NCBI RefSeq assembly: GCF_001187535.1
Contig: NZ_LFIO01000325.1
Location: forward strand, 1 to 41,263
DNA: 41,263 nucleotides
Reading direction: 5' to 3'
Source: Rhizobium ecuadorense
GTDB taxonomy: Bacteria; Pseudomonadota; Alphaproteobacteria; Rhizobiales; Rhizobiaceae
Shown here in pieces: positions 34,234 to 41,263 of the stretch; position 1 is the stretch's first letter, and each line of letters opens with the position of its first letter. The position numbers and the translations under genes were made by a program. The notes below the pieces were generated by a model. The model did not search any database. It saw nothing but the letters and a program-made list of their open reading frames with translations, and was not told the DNA's origin.

Positions 34234-35430
34234 TCAGGCATGAATGTCGTGGAAATTGGAAACGAGCACAGCCGCAAATTCCGGGCTGTTGATGTGGGCG
34301 TCGATCTCGACGAGGCGCCTGTTCTCCGCATCGCGCCAACCGGTACGGATGGCTGAAAACAGCGCCGCATCGGCGTCCGGATCGTGGAATGGCTGACCGA
34401 CGGCATCGATGGCCGAAACACCTCGAAGCGGCAGCAGGAAGCAGACCGGACCCTGCATCCGGTTCAGCCGTTCGACGATAAAGGCACCGATCCGGGCGTT
34501 TTCCTCCGGCGTGGTGCGCATCAGCGTCACCTGCGCATTGTGGACGTGAAGTCTGCGGTCGCGAAAAGGCGCCGGCACGGTTTCCCGCGCACCGAAATTG
34601 ACCATGTCGACGGCACCGACCGAGCCGACATAGGGCAGGCCGGTGCGGATGATGGCACCGAAGCGATCCTCGGTCGCCGGAAAGACGCCGCCGACCAGGA
34701 GGTCGGGAACCTCCGTCGTCGTCACATCGATCACGCCCTGCAGCAGACCGGAATCGGCAAGTTTCTCCATCGACTGGCCGCCGACGCCGGTTGCATGGAA
34801 GACGTAGATTTCATGCGTTTTGCCGAGCATGTCGCGAACCTGCGTGACGCAAGGCGTGGTGACGCCGAACATGGTCATGCCGATACCAAGCCGATCATCG
34901 CTCGAAGCGGCGATCGGATTGCGGGCCATGCCGGCGGCGGCGTTCGCCGCATTGCCGATCACTTTGCGCGAGATCGCGTTGAGGCCGGCGACATCGACGA
35001 CCGAATACATCATGGTCAGATCGTTCGGCCCGACATAGGGCGCGACATTGCCGGAGGCGACCGTCGAGACCATCAGTTTCGGCAGGCCGATCGGAAGCGC
35101 ACGCATCGCCTCGGTCACCAGCGCGGTATTGCCGGTTCCGCCAAGGCCGAGGACGGCGCCGATGTCATCACGCGATCTCAGGAATGCCGTCAGCGCCTTG
35201 GCCATGGCTGAGACCGCCGTTCCCCGATCGCTCTGCCCGAGCACGGCCGCCGCGCCCTCGGGATGAAATTCAGCGACTTCGCGCGGCCGGATGTCGGCGC
35301 CGGCATCCTCCCCAAGCGTGCCGACATCAACCAGCACGGCATCGGCGCCGGCCGCATGAACCACCTCCCGGGCGTAGTTCAGTTCCGCTCCCTTGGTGTC
35401 GCAGGTGCCGACGACATAGACCTTTCCCAT
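34234..35430 (-). CDS. Tm-1-like ATP-binding domain protein (UPF0261)
   Basis: This is a 398-residue protein beginning [19 protein letters not shown], the family N-terminus. It has the Gly-rich blocks [13 protein letters not shown] and [13 protein letters not shown], then [19 protein letters not shown]. The tomato Tm-1 N-terminal domain has this fold and binds ATP and a viral replication protein; the bacterial role is unknown. Its start has GAGGAGG upstream. It lies 11 bp before the TIM-barrel gene, with which it is surely co-transcribed, and divergent from a GntR gene. A catabolic role for a sugar-like acid is inferred from the neighbours. Confidence 0.9.
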   Translation of the reverse strand: MGKVYVVGTCDTKGAELNYAREVVHAAGADAVLVDVGTLGEDAGADIRPREVAEFHPEGAAAVLGQSDRGTAVSAMAKALTAFLRSRDDIGAVLGLGGTGNTALVTEAMRALPIGLPKLMVSTVASGNVAPYVGPNDLTMMYSVVDVAGLNAISRKVIGNAANAAAGMARNPIAASSDDRLGIGMTMFGVTTPCVTQVRDMLGKTHEIYVFHATGVGGQSMEKLADSGLLQGVIDVTTTEVPDLLVGGVFPATEDRFGAIIRTGLPYVGSVGAVDMVNFGARETVPAPFRDRRLHVHNAQVTLMRTTPEENARIGAFIVERLNRMQGPVCFLLPLRGVSAIDAVGQPFHDPDADAALFSAIRTGWRDAENRRLVEIDAHINSPEFAAVLVSNFHDIHA

Positions 35431-35496
35431 TGGTTTTCCTCCTCTTTTTGAACTTTCTCTGTGTGTTTTCGATAAAATTTCCGATTTTGTATTTTC

Positions 35497-35526
35497 CATA
35501 TTGTATATTCTTTCGCATATTGCATA
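35497..35526. promoter_or_regulatory. Direct repeats in the Tm-1-like / GntR shared control region
   Basis: CATATTGTATA (35497-35507) and CATATTGCATA (35516-35526) repeat with a 19-base period in a strongly AT-rich stretch. A third partial copy, TTTTGTATTTT, lies at about 35486-35495. They resemble half-sites of GntR/FCD operators. Confidence 0.55.
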
Positions 35527-35551
35527 CTTAAATCATGAACGCCAGACGGAA

Positions 35552-36214
35552 ATGGAGACCATGAACGCACCGCGCCACCTCACCCTTCGCGAGCGGATCT
35601 ACGAGGAAATCGTTCGCCTGATCGTCTCCGGCGAACTGCCGAGCGGCGTCTCGATCGATGAAAAGGAACTCACGGAACGCCTGCAGGTCAGCCGCACGCC
35701 GTTCCGCGAGGCGATCGGCACGCTGGCCAAGGAAGGGCTGATCGAGATCAAGCCCTATCGCGGCTTCTTCGTGCGCAGCTTCACGCCGAAGGAGATCGAT
35801 GATCTCTACAATCTGCGCAAGACGCTCGAATGTTTCGCCGTCGAGCTCGCCGTCCCGCAGATGAGCGACCGGCATATTTCAGGCTTCGAACGCATCCTGG
35901 ACGAGGCGGTGGCGGCGCTGCGCCGCGGCGACATGGAGACCTATGGCATCCGCGACAAGGAATTTCACGAGACCATCGCCGAGCTGTCGGGAAGCCTGCC
36001 ACTGATCGAGACGCTGGCGCGGCTGGCGCTGCAGATCCAGATCTGCCGCTCGATCGCCAATGAGAGCCGCGACCTGGCCGAAAGGGCGGCCGAGGAGCGC
36101 GATCAGATCCTGCAGGCTTTCCGGGCGCGCGACATTGGCCGCGCGAAGGCGCTGATGCACGCGCATATCAGCGACGTCCAGCAGGCGGTCATGGCGCGCT
36201 TTCAGAAGGGTTAG
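35552..36214 (+). CDS. GntR family regulator (FCD domain)
   Basis: This is a 220-residue regulator. The winged helix-turn-helix spans about residues 8-70, with LRERIYEEIVRLIVSGELPSG and LTERLQVSRTPFREAIGTL. The C-terminal FCD helical effector domain has the pattern D..FHE (RDKEFHETIAELSG) and an RxxxE-like region that binds a metal and a carboxylated ligand. The start is uncertain: METMNAP at 35552 or MNAPRHL at 35561. It is divergent from the Tm-1-like pair and 78 bp before a CUT1 importer operon, so it probably controls both through the repeats at 35497-35526. Confidence 0.9.
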   Translation: METMNAPRHLTLRERIYEEIVRLIVSGELPSGVSIDEKELTERLQVSRTPFREAIGTLAKEGLIEIKPYRGFFVRSFTPKEIDDLYNLRKTLECFAVELAVPQMSDRHISGFERILDEAVAALRRGDMETYGIRDKEFHETIAELSGSLPLIETLARLALQIQICRSIANESRDLAERAAEERDQILQAFRARDIGRAKALMHAHISDVQQAVMARFQKG

Positions 36215-36227
36215 CCGAAGGACGTGA

Positions 36228-36248
36228 AGGAGAGGGAGGTCTCCTTTT
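36228..36248 (+). terminator. Small stem-loop with T run after the GntR gene
   Basis: AGGAGA (36228-36233) pairs with TCTCCT (36240-36245), followed by TTTC. It may partly separate the regulator from the transporter operon. Confidence 0.35.
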
Positions 36249-36292
36249 CAACAGTAAAAACGTGGCCGAGGAGCGGCCCGGAGGAGGGAACA

Positions 36293-37549
36293 ATGCTGAA
36301 ATTTCTTGCCCGCAGCACGGCACTGGCGGCGATGCTTGCCGCAAGTTCGCTGGCGGCACATGCCGAGACCCTGAAGATGTGGGGGCCGGAACAGATCACC
36401 GAACCGCTGGTCGCGCAGCTCTGGAACGGCATCAAGGCCGATTTCGAGAAGGCCAATCCCGGCGTGACCGTCGAGTTCATGCCGCCGACCGGAACGATCA
36501 GCAATGGCGCGGTGCAGGCGGCGATCCAGTCGGATGCCGGCCCGGACGTGATCCTCACCAATTCAGGCATCGGCCGCATCAGCGTCGTCAAGAACGCCAA
36601 GCAGGTCATGCCGCTCACCAAGCAATATGAAAAGCGCGGCTGGAAGGACCAGATCTATCCCTGGCTCTACACCGAGCTGAAGGGCCAGTTCGGCGGCGAG
36701 ATCTATGAGGTTCCCGATGGCCTCGATGCGCTTGGTATCTGGTACCACAAGGATATTTTCGCGCAGGCCGGCTGGAAGATCCCGGCGAGCTGGAGCGAAT
36801 TCGAAGCGCTGATGAAATCGATCGAGGAGACCGGTCTGCAGCCGATCGCCATCGGCCCGCGCACAACGGGCAGCGCCGGCCATCTCTTCGGCAACCTGCT
36901 GCAATCGGCAAGCGGCAAGGAGGTGATCGGCAAGGCGCTGCGCCGCGAGATCGCTTGGGACGATCCATCGGTCGCCGCCGGCGCCATCCGGCTGCAGAAG
37001 CTGGTCGAGGCGGGCTATATCAAGAAGGAAATGGCGGGTCTCGATCTCGATGGCGCCTCGCGCCTCTGGTTCAACAAACGCGCGGCCATGTTCGTCGCAG
37101 GCCCCTGGTTCACCGCCAATGCCCGCAAGGCAGGCTATGACCTCACTAACGCCGGCTATGCGCCCATGCCTTCCGACATCCAGGGCGCGGCGATGCCGAC
37201 CGGCGGCGTCGGCTGGAGCTGGCTGGTGCCGGTCAACTCAAAGCAGCCGGAACTCGCGATGAAATGGATCGACTTCATGCTGTCTGATGCGGTGATGAAG
37301 AAACGCGCCCAGGATCCGGCAAGCACGATGATCTATCCGCGTGAAATCACAGGCGTCGAGCCGCCGACCCCGGTGCTGAAGGATATCTTCACGGCCGCGG
37401 CCGGCGGCGTCGGCTACAATCCGAGCGTCTATCTGCCGGGCACCGTGCTCGACACCTATTTCCAGGTCATCCAGGGCCTCATCTCCGGCCAGATCGGCGG
37501 CGAGGACGGCATGAAGCAGATCCAGGCGAAGATGGCAGAGGCGAAATAG
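36293..37549 (+). CDS. CUT1 sugar ABC transporter, extracellular substrate-binding protein
   Basis: This is a 418-residue secreted protein. The Sec signal is residues 1-24, cleaved at AHA|ET. The mature part begins LKMWGPEQITEPLVAQLWNG, and the ligand-closing block is YEVPDGLDALGIWYHKDIF. GGAGGGAACA precedes the ATG. The first permease gene follows with a 1-bp overlap. It delivers the ligand of the second CUT1 importer of this window. The nearby dehydrogenase and cupin suggest a sugar or sugar acid; identity unknown. Confidence 0.9.
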   Translation: MLKFLARSTALAAMLAASSLAAHAETLKMWGPEQITEPLVAQLWNGIKADFEKANPGVTVEFMPPTGTISNGAVQAAIQSDAGPDVILTNSGIGRISVVKNAKQVMPLTKQYEKRGWKDQIYPWLYTELKGQFGGEIYEVPDGLDALGIWYHKDIFAQAGWKIPASWSEFEALMKSIEETGLQPIAIGPRTTGSAGHLFGNLLQSASGKEVIGKALRREIAWDDPSVAAGAIRLQKLVEAGYIKKEMAGLDLDGASRLWFNKRAAMFVAGPWFTANARKAGYDLTNAGYAPMPSDIQGAAMPTGGVGWSWLVPVNSKQPELAMKWIDFMLSDAVMKKRAQDPASTMIYPREITGVEPPTPVLKDIFTAAAGGVGYNPSVYLPGTVLDTYFQVIQGLISGQIGGEDGMKQIQAKMAEAK

Positions 37550-38544
37550 TGGTCATTCCAGAAACGCCCGGAAGCAAGGTCGTGGCTCCTCTCAGGGATG
37601 CGTCTGCCGTGGCGGGACATGCGGGCGGCCTGTCCGCCCGTATGTCCAAACGCCGTACGGCCAGGTCCGCTTCGCCCAACGGCGATGCCGGCACCGCGTT
37701 CTGGTTGATGGCGCCAGCACTCGGCCTCTATGCCGTCTTCACCCTGCTGCCGATCGTCGCCACCTTCTGGCTGAGCTTCAACAGCTCGGCCGGCTTCAAC
37801 ACATCCGCGAGCTTCGTCGGCTTCGGCAATTATGCCAAGGCGGCGCATGATCCGATCGTCTGGAAGAGCCTGGTCCATACCTTCGTCTGGCTGGCCTATC
37901 ATGTGGTGATGGCGGGCGGGCTCGGCCTGCTGCTGGCGCTTGCCGTCAGCAGGCTGAGAGTGACGCAAGTCTTCTTCCGCACCGCCTTCTTCCTGCCGCA
38001 TCTGGTGTCGCTCGCCGTCGTCGGCGTCATCTGGGCCAATATCTACGATCCGTTTTTTGGCCTGCTGAACACCGGCCTGACGCGGATCGGGCTCGGCGCC
38101 TTCACGCAGGGCTGGCTTTCCGACCCGGCGCTGGTGCTCTTTTCCGTCAATCTCGCAAGCTCCTGGCAGGGTTTCGGCCTCTACATGCTGCTCTTCATCG
38201 CCGGGCTGCAGAATATCGACCGCTCGCTTTACGATGCGGCTGAGGTGGACGGCGCCAACGCCTTCCAGAAGCTGATCCATGTGACGCTGCCGGGGCTTCG
38301 CGAGGTGACGACCTTCGTCGTTTCGCTGGCGATGATCAACGGCCTGAAGGGCTTCGCCACCGTCTTCGTCATGACCAATGGCGGCCCGTTCTATCAGAGC
38401 GAGCTGATCACCACCTACATCTACCGGCTTGCCTTCCAGTCCCAGGATCACGGGCTTGCGGCGGTGCTCTGCATCCTGCTGAGCCTACTTGCGATCGCCA
38501 TCACCATCGTCTTCAACCGCTGGCGCGCGAGGCTTTCCCAATGA
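37549..38544 (+). CDS. CUT1 sugar ABC transporter permease (MalF-like)
   Basis: This is a 331-residue permease with about six membrane helices, the first at LMAPALGLYAVFTLLPIVA near residue 52. The EAA loop DAAEVDGANAFQKL is in the C-terminal third. It has a GTG start overlapping the previous stop by one base, with AGAGG upstream. An internal ATG at 37642 would give a 300-residue protein nearer the usual length, so the hydrophilic N-terminal extension is uncertain. It overlaps the next permease gene by 4 bp. Confidence 0.9.
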   Translation: MVIPETPGSKVVAPLRDASAVAGHAGGLSARMSKRRTARSASPNGDAGTAFWLMAPALGLYAVFTLLPIVATFWLSFNSSAGFNTSASFVGFGNYAKAAHDPIVWKSLVHTFVWLAYHVVMAGGLGLLLALAVSRLRVTQVFFRTAFFLPHLVSLAVVGVIWANIYDPFFGLLNTGLTRIGLGAFTQGWLSDPALVLFSVNLASSWQGFGLYMLLFIAGLQNIDRSLYDAAEVDGANAFQKLIHVTLPGLREVTTFVVSLAMINGLKGFATVFVMTNGGPFYQSELITTYIYRLAFQSQDHGLAAVLCILLSLLAIAITIVFNRWRARLSQ

Positions 38545-39368
38545 GTGTGCGCAATCGCGAATGGCCGGTGGCGCTGGCGCTGACCCCTGTTCTGATCCTG
38601 ATCCTCGCCCCCTTCGTCTGGCTGCTGATATCGAGTTTCAAGACCGAGGCCGAGATCGGCCGAGCCGATCCCTTCACCTGGCCCGCCGACCTGATGTGGC
38701 GGAACTATCTGGACGCCTGGCAGATCGGCGGCTTCGGCGACCTCGTCGGCAACAGCCTCATCAACCTCATCGGTGTCGTCGCCCTGTCGCTCGTCACCTG
38801 CGCGCCGGCCGGTTATGCGCTCGCCAAAATCCGCTTTCCCGGCCGGGAATGGCTGTTCTATGCCTTCATCCTCGGCCTCACCGTGCCGGTCCAGGCGATC
38901 GTCATTCCGCTCTACCAGGTGCTTTTCGGACTGAACCTCGTCAACACGCTTGCTGGTATCGTGCTGGTGCAGGTCAGCAACGGCATTCCCTTCGGCATCT
39001 TCCTGATGCGGAGCTTCTTCATCGGCGTGCCGGATGATCTGATCGAGGCCGCCAAGATCGACGGCGCTTCGCATTTCCAGATCCTCACCAAGGTCTTTCT
39101 GCCGATCTCCACGCCGGCGGTGCAGGCGCTCGTCATCATCAGCGCGCTCTCCACCTGGAACGATTTCTTCCTGCCGCTGATCGTGCTGATCAGCCCTGAG
39201 GTCCAAACGCTGCCGCTCGGGCTGGTCCGTTTCGCCAGCACCTATGCCTCGGATTACCGCCTGGTCTTCTCAGGGACCGTGATTTCGTTCCTGCCGATCA
39301 TTCTTCTCTACATCCTGATGCAGCGCCGCTTCACCGAGGGGCTGACGCAGGGAGCAATCAAGGGCTGA
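38541..39368 (+). CDS. CUT1 sugar ABC transporter permease (MalG-like)
   Basis: This is a 275-residue permease of MalG length. Helices include LALTPVLILILAPFVWLLI at the N-terminus and FYAFILGLTVPVQAIVIPLY in the middle. The EAA loop is EAAKIDGASHFQILTK. It is ATGA-coupled to the preceding permease gene and lies two bases before the dehydrogenase gene. It forms the channel with its partner. Confidence 0.92.
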   Translation: MSVRNREWPVALALTPVLILILAPFVWLLISSFKTEAEIGRADPFTWPADLMWRNYLDAWQIGGFGDLVGNSLINLIGVVALSLVTCAPAGYALAKIRFPGREWLFYAFILGLTVPVQAIVIPLYQVLFGLNLVNTLAGIVLVQVSNGIPFGIFLMRSFFIGVPDDLIEAAKIDGASHFQILTKVFLPISTPAVQALVIISALSTWNDFFLPLIVLISPEVQTLPLGLVRFASTYASDYRLVFSGTVISFLPIILLYILMQRRFTEGLTQGAIKG

Positions 39369-39370
39369 CC

Positions 39371-40462
39371 ATGTCGCACCACGTCCAGCGGGACATCCGC
39401 TACAATTTCGAATTCGACCATCGCATCAGGGCCTGCTTCATCGGCGCCGGCGGCCATGCCTATCGCAATGTCTATCCGGCACTGCGTTATGCACCGGTCG
39501 AGCTTGCCGGCATCTGCGATCTCGATCTCGGCCGCGCCGAAAAATTCGCCAAGCTTTTCGGCGCCGGCAAAGCCTATACCGATCACCGCGATATGCTCGA
39601 GCAGGAAAGGCCGGACCTGGTCTTTCTCGTCACCGCCTATCATCCCGACGGCCGGGTGCAGGCGACCGATCTGGCACTCGACGCGCTGGCAGCCGGCGCG
39701 CATGTCTGGATGGAGAAGCCGACGGCGGCGAGCCTGGAGGATATCGGAAGGCTGCAGGCGGCAAGTGCCGCGGCCGGCCGCATGGTGATGACCGGTCTCA
39801 AGAAGACCTTCTTCCCCACGATCGAGAAGCTCAGGGATTTGATCGGCTCGCCCGGCTTCGGCAGACTGACCTCGATCAACGTCCGCTATCCCCAGAGCCT
39901 GCCGAGCCCGGAAGACCGTGCCGATCTCGTCAAGATGCAGAGCTTCCTCGACCATATTTACCATCCGGGAGCGATCCTCAATTTTCTCGGCGGCGAGATC
40001 GAACGCGCCGGCTACGAATGGGAAGCGCTGACCGGAGCGACCGTCACCAGCCTGCGCTTCCGCTCCGGCGCGATCGGCACGCTGCATCTTGCCGCCGGCC
40101 AATCCGGCGGCAGCATCTTCGAGCGGGTGGAGATCATCGGCGAAGGCGCCAATGCCATCGTCGAAAACGGCAGCCGGCTGACCTACTTCCGCAAGGCGGA
40201 GCTGCCGTCCTATGGCCGCGCCGCAAGCTTCATCCAGCCGGACGAGAATGCCGCGCTCATCTACGAGCCGGAGCATTCGCTCGGCCAGCTCTACAACAAC
40301 AATCTCTTCTATCTCGGCTATGTGCCCGAGATCCTGCATATGACGGATGCGATCCTTTCCGGCACATCGATCACCCGGGGCACGCTCGAAATCGCCCGCG
40401 AGATCATGAAGCTCTTCGAATTTTACCGACGCACGGATGCCGGCGTCACCACCAATCTCTGA
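39371..40462 (+). CDS. Gfo/Idh/MocA family oxidoreductase
   Basis: This is a 363-residue dehydrogenase-like protein. The Rossmann glycine motif is FIGAGGHAYRNVYPAL after a short N-terminal extension. The EKP motif is in HVWMEKPTAASL, and a C-terminal substrate domain has FLDHIYHPGAILNFLGGE. It starts with ATG two bases after the second permease gene, so it is co-transcribed. It should act on the imported sugar derivative. It is only distantly like the operon-1 dehydrogenase at 6921. Confidence 0.88.
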   Translation: MSHHVQRDIRYNFEFDHRIRACFIGAGGHAYRNVYPALRYAPVELAGICDLDLGRAEKFAKLFGAGKAYTDHRDMLEQERPDLVFLVTAYHPDGRVQATDLALDALAAGAHVWMEKPTAASLEDIGRLQAASAAAGRMVMTGLKKTFFPTIEKLRDLIGSPGFGRLTSINVRYPQSLPSPEDRADLVKMQSFLDHIYHPGAILNFLGGEIERAGYEWEALTGATVTSLRFRSGAIGTLHLAAGQSGGSIFERVEIIGEGANAIVENGSRLTYFRKAELPSYGRAASFIQPDENAALIYEPEHSLGQLYNNNLFYLGYVPEILHMTDAILSGTSITRGTLEIAREIMKLFEFYRRTDAGVTTNL

Positions 40463-40477
40463 CGGGGAGGGACCGCC

Positions 40478-40858
40478 TTGAGCGAGACCGATATTATTTT
40501 CAGGAAAGCCGGCGGCGAATTCATGCCGACCACATGGGGCGAACTCAATTGGAAGATCACTGGCGACGGCACGCCCGGCGCCGAGATGACCTTCGGCACC
40601 TGCCGCATCAATCCCGGTGAGCGCAACCAGCTGCATTCGCATCCCGATTGCGAGGAGATCCTCTACGTCGTTTCCGGCCTTTGCGAACACAAGCTCGGCG
40701 ATGCGCTTTACCGGCTCGAAGCCGGCGACGCCATCCGCATTCCCCGCAATGTCCGTCATTGGGCGCGCGCACTCGGCACCGAACCGCTCTTCGCCCTGAT
40801 CATGTTTTCCTCCGGCACCAGGACGGCGGTCAATCATGAAGGCGAAGGCGCGGCCTGA
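40478..40858 (+). CDS. Small cupin-domain protein
   Basis: This is a 126-residue single-cupin protein. The metal motif is NQLHSHPDCEEILYVVSG (His, His, Glu) and the second motif is GDAIRIPRNVRHWARALG (final His). It starts with TTG at 40478, supported by GGGGAGG nine bases upstream. It lies between the dehydrogenase and ATPase genes of one operon. Small cupins of this type may isomerise or open sugar-acid rings, or bind the sugar; the activity here is unknown. Confidence 0.85.
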   Translation: MSETDIIFRKAGGEFMPTTWGELNWKITGDGTPGAEMTFGTCRINPGERNQLHSHPDCEEILYVVSGLCEHKLGDALYRLEAGDAIRIPRNVRHWARALGTEPLFALIMFSSGTRTAVNHEGEGAA

Positions 40859-40879
40859 GCGCAACCTGAGGAAAATATC

Positions 40880-41263
40880 ATGGCGTCGATCGCGCTTCAC
40901 AACATCCGCAAATCCTACGGCACGCTACCCGTCATCCATGGCGTCGATGTCGACATCGAAGATGGCGAGTTCATCGTGCTCGTCGGCCCGTCCGGCTGCG
41001 GCAAGTCCACGCTCTTACGCATGATTGCCGGCCTGGAGACGATCTCGGAGGGCCGTCTTTCGATCGACGGCCGCATGGTCAACGGCCTGCCGTCGAAGGA
41101 GCGGGACATTGCCATGGTGTTCCAGAGCTACGCGCTCTATCCGCATCTGACGGTCGCCGAGAATATGGGATTTTCGCTGAAGCTGCGCGGCACGGCCAAG
41201 GACGAGATCGGCCGGCGGGTGCAGTCCGCCGCCAGGATCCTGGCGATCGAACCCTATCTCGAC
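40880..41263 (+). CDS. CUT1 ABC transporter ATP-binding protein (partial, N-terminal 128 codons)
   Basis: The gene runs off the right edge. Visible are [14 protein letters not shown], Walker [10 protein letters not shown] and the Q-loop [13 protein letters not shown], all of the UgpC/MalK type. The signature and Walker B lie beyond the window. GAGGAAA precedes the ATG. It completes the second CUT1 importer of the window and ends the visible part of the operon. Confidence 0.93.
   Translation, partial: MASIALHNIRKSYGTLPVIHGVDVDIEDGEFIVLVGPSGCGKSTLLRMIAGLETISEGRLSIDGRMVNGLPSKERDIAMVFQSYALYPHLTVAENMGFSLKLRGTAKDEIGRRVQSAARILAIEPYLD

Overview
The window reads as high-GC alphaproteobacterial DNA, most likely from a Rhizobium of the leguminosarum/etli group. 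The reasons are the density of ABC uptake operons, a RIME-type rhizobial intergenic repeat at about 10177-10337, a FixK/FnrN-type anaerobox at 32327-32340, and the overall family content. No rRNA, tRNA, CRISPR array, phage or transposase gene was recognised. The species call is inference. I annotate 43 coding regions, two of them cut by the window ends.

Layout. (1) 1-5715: an ABC ATPase (cut) divergent from a CUT2-type sugar-like binding protein, followed by two SfnB/DszC-like flavin monooxygenases and an NtaA/DszA-like FMN monooxygenase. This looks like an organosulfur or related uptake-and-oxidation block. (2) 5722-14173: a LacI regulator divergent from a carbohydrate operon (Gfo/Idh/MocA dehydrogenase, TIM-barrel isomerase/epimerase, complete CUT1 ABC importer, then an inositol-monophosphatase-like gene). 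A perfect operator palindrome lies next to the promoter and a RIME repeat sits between the binding protein and permease genes. (3) 14181-17498: a TetR divergon (SAM methyltransferase, TetR, CxxC thioredoxin-reductase-like flavoprotein) bounded by two inverted, diverged copies of a roughly 150 bp repeat. msrA follows.

(4) 18116-20595: LysR divergent from an SDR-fold protein lacking the catalytic Tyr and Lys, plus an RraA-like protein. (5) 20695-27927 (minus strand): a tightly overlapping operon of a BMP-type ABC importer, an amidase and a CodA-like deaminase, with a good sigma-70 promoter. It is probably for uptake and breakdown of a nitrogenous ring compound or amide. (6) 28265-30437: a three-gene ATGA-coupled phospholipid cassette (CDP-alcohol phosphatidyltransferase-like, acyltransferase, CDP-diglyceride synthase-like). 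(7) 30461-32262: cbpA/cbpM chaperone pair and a universal stress protein whose promoter carries the FixK-type box.

(8) 32478-41263: a DUF1932-type dehydrogenase; a pair of genes that are the separated halves of the plant Tm-1 architecture (TIM barrel 'PEP hydrolase family' and UPF0261/Tm-1-like ATP-binding protein); a divergent GntR/FCD regulator; and a second CUT1 sugar operon with dehydrogenase, cupin and ATPase (cut at the right end). The shared control region of the Tm-1-like pair and the GntR/CUT1 operon has two direct repeats. This pair is the best candidate here for an uncharacterised catabolic system.

Several genes have long in-frame extensions upstream of their true starts. I set starts by Shine-Dalgarno sites, 4-bp ATGA overlaps and family N-termini.
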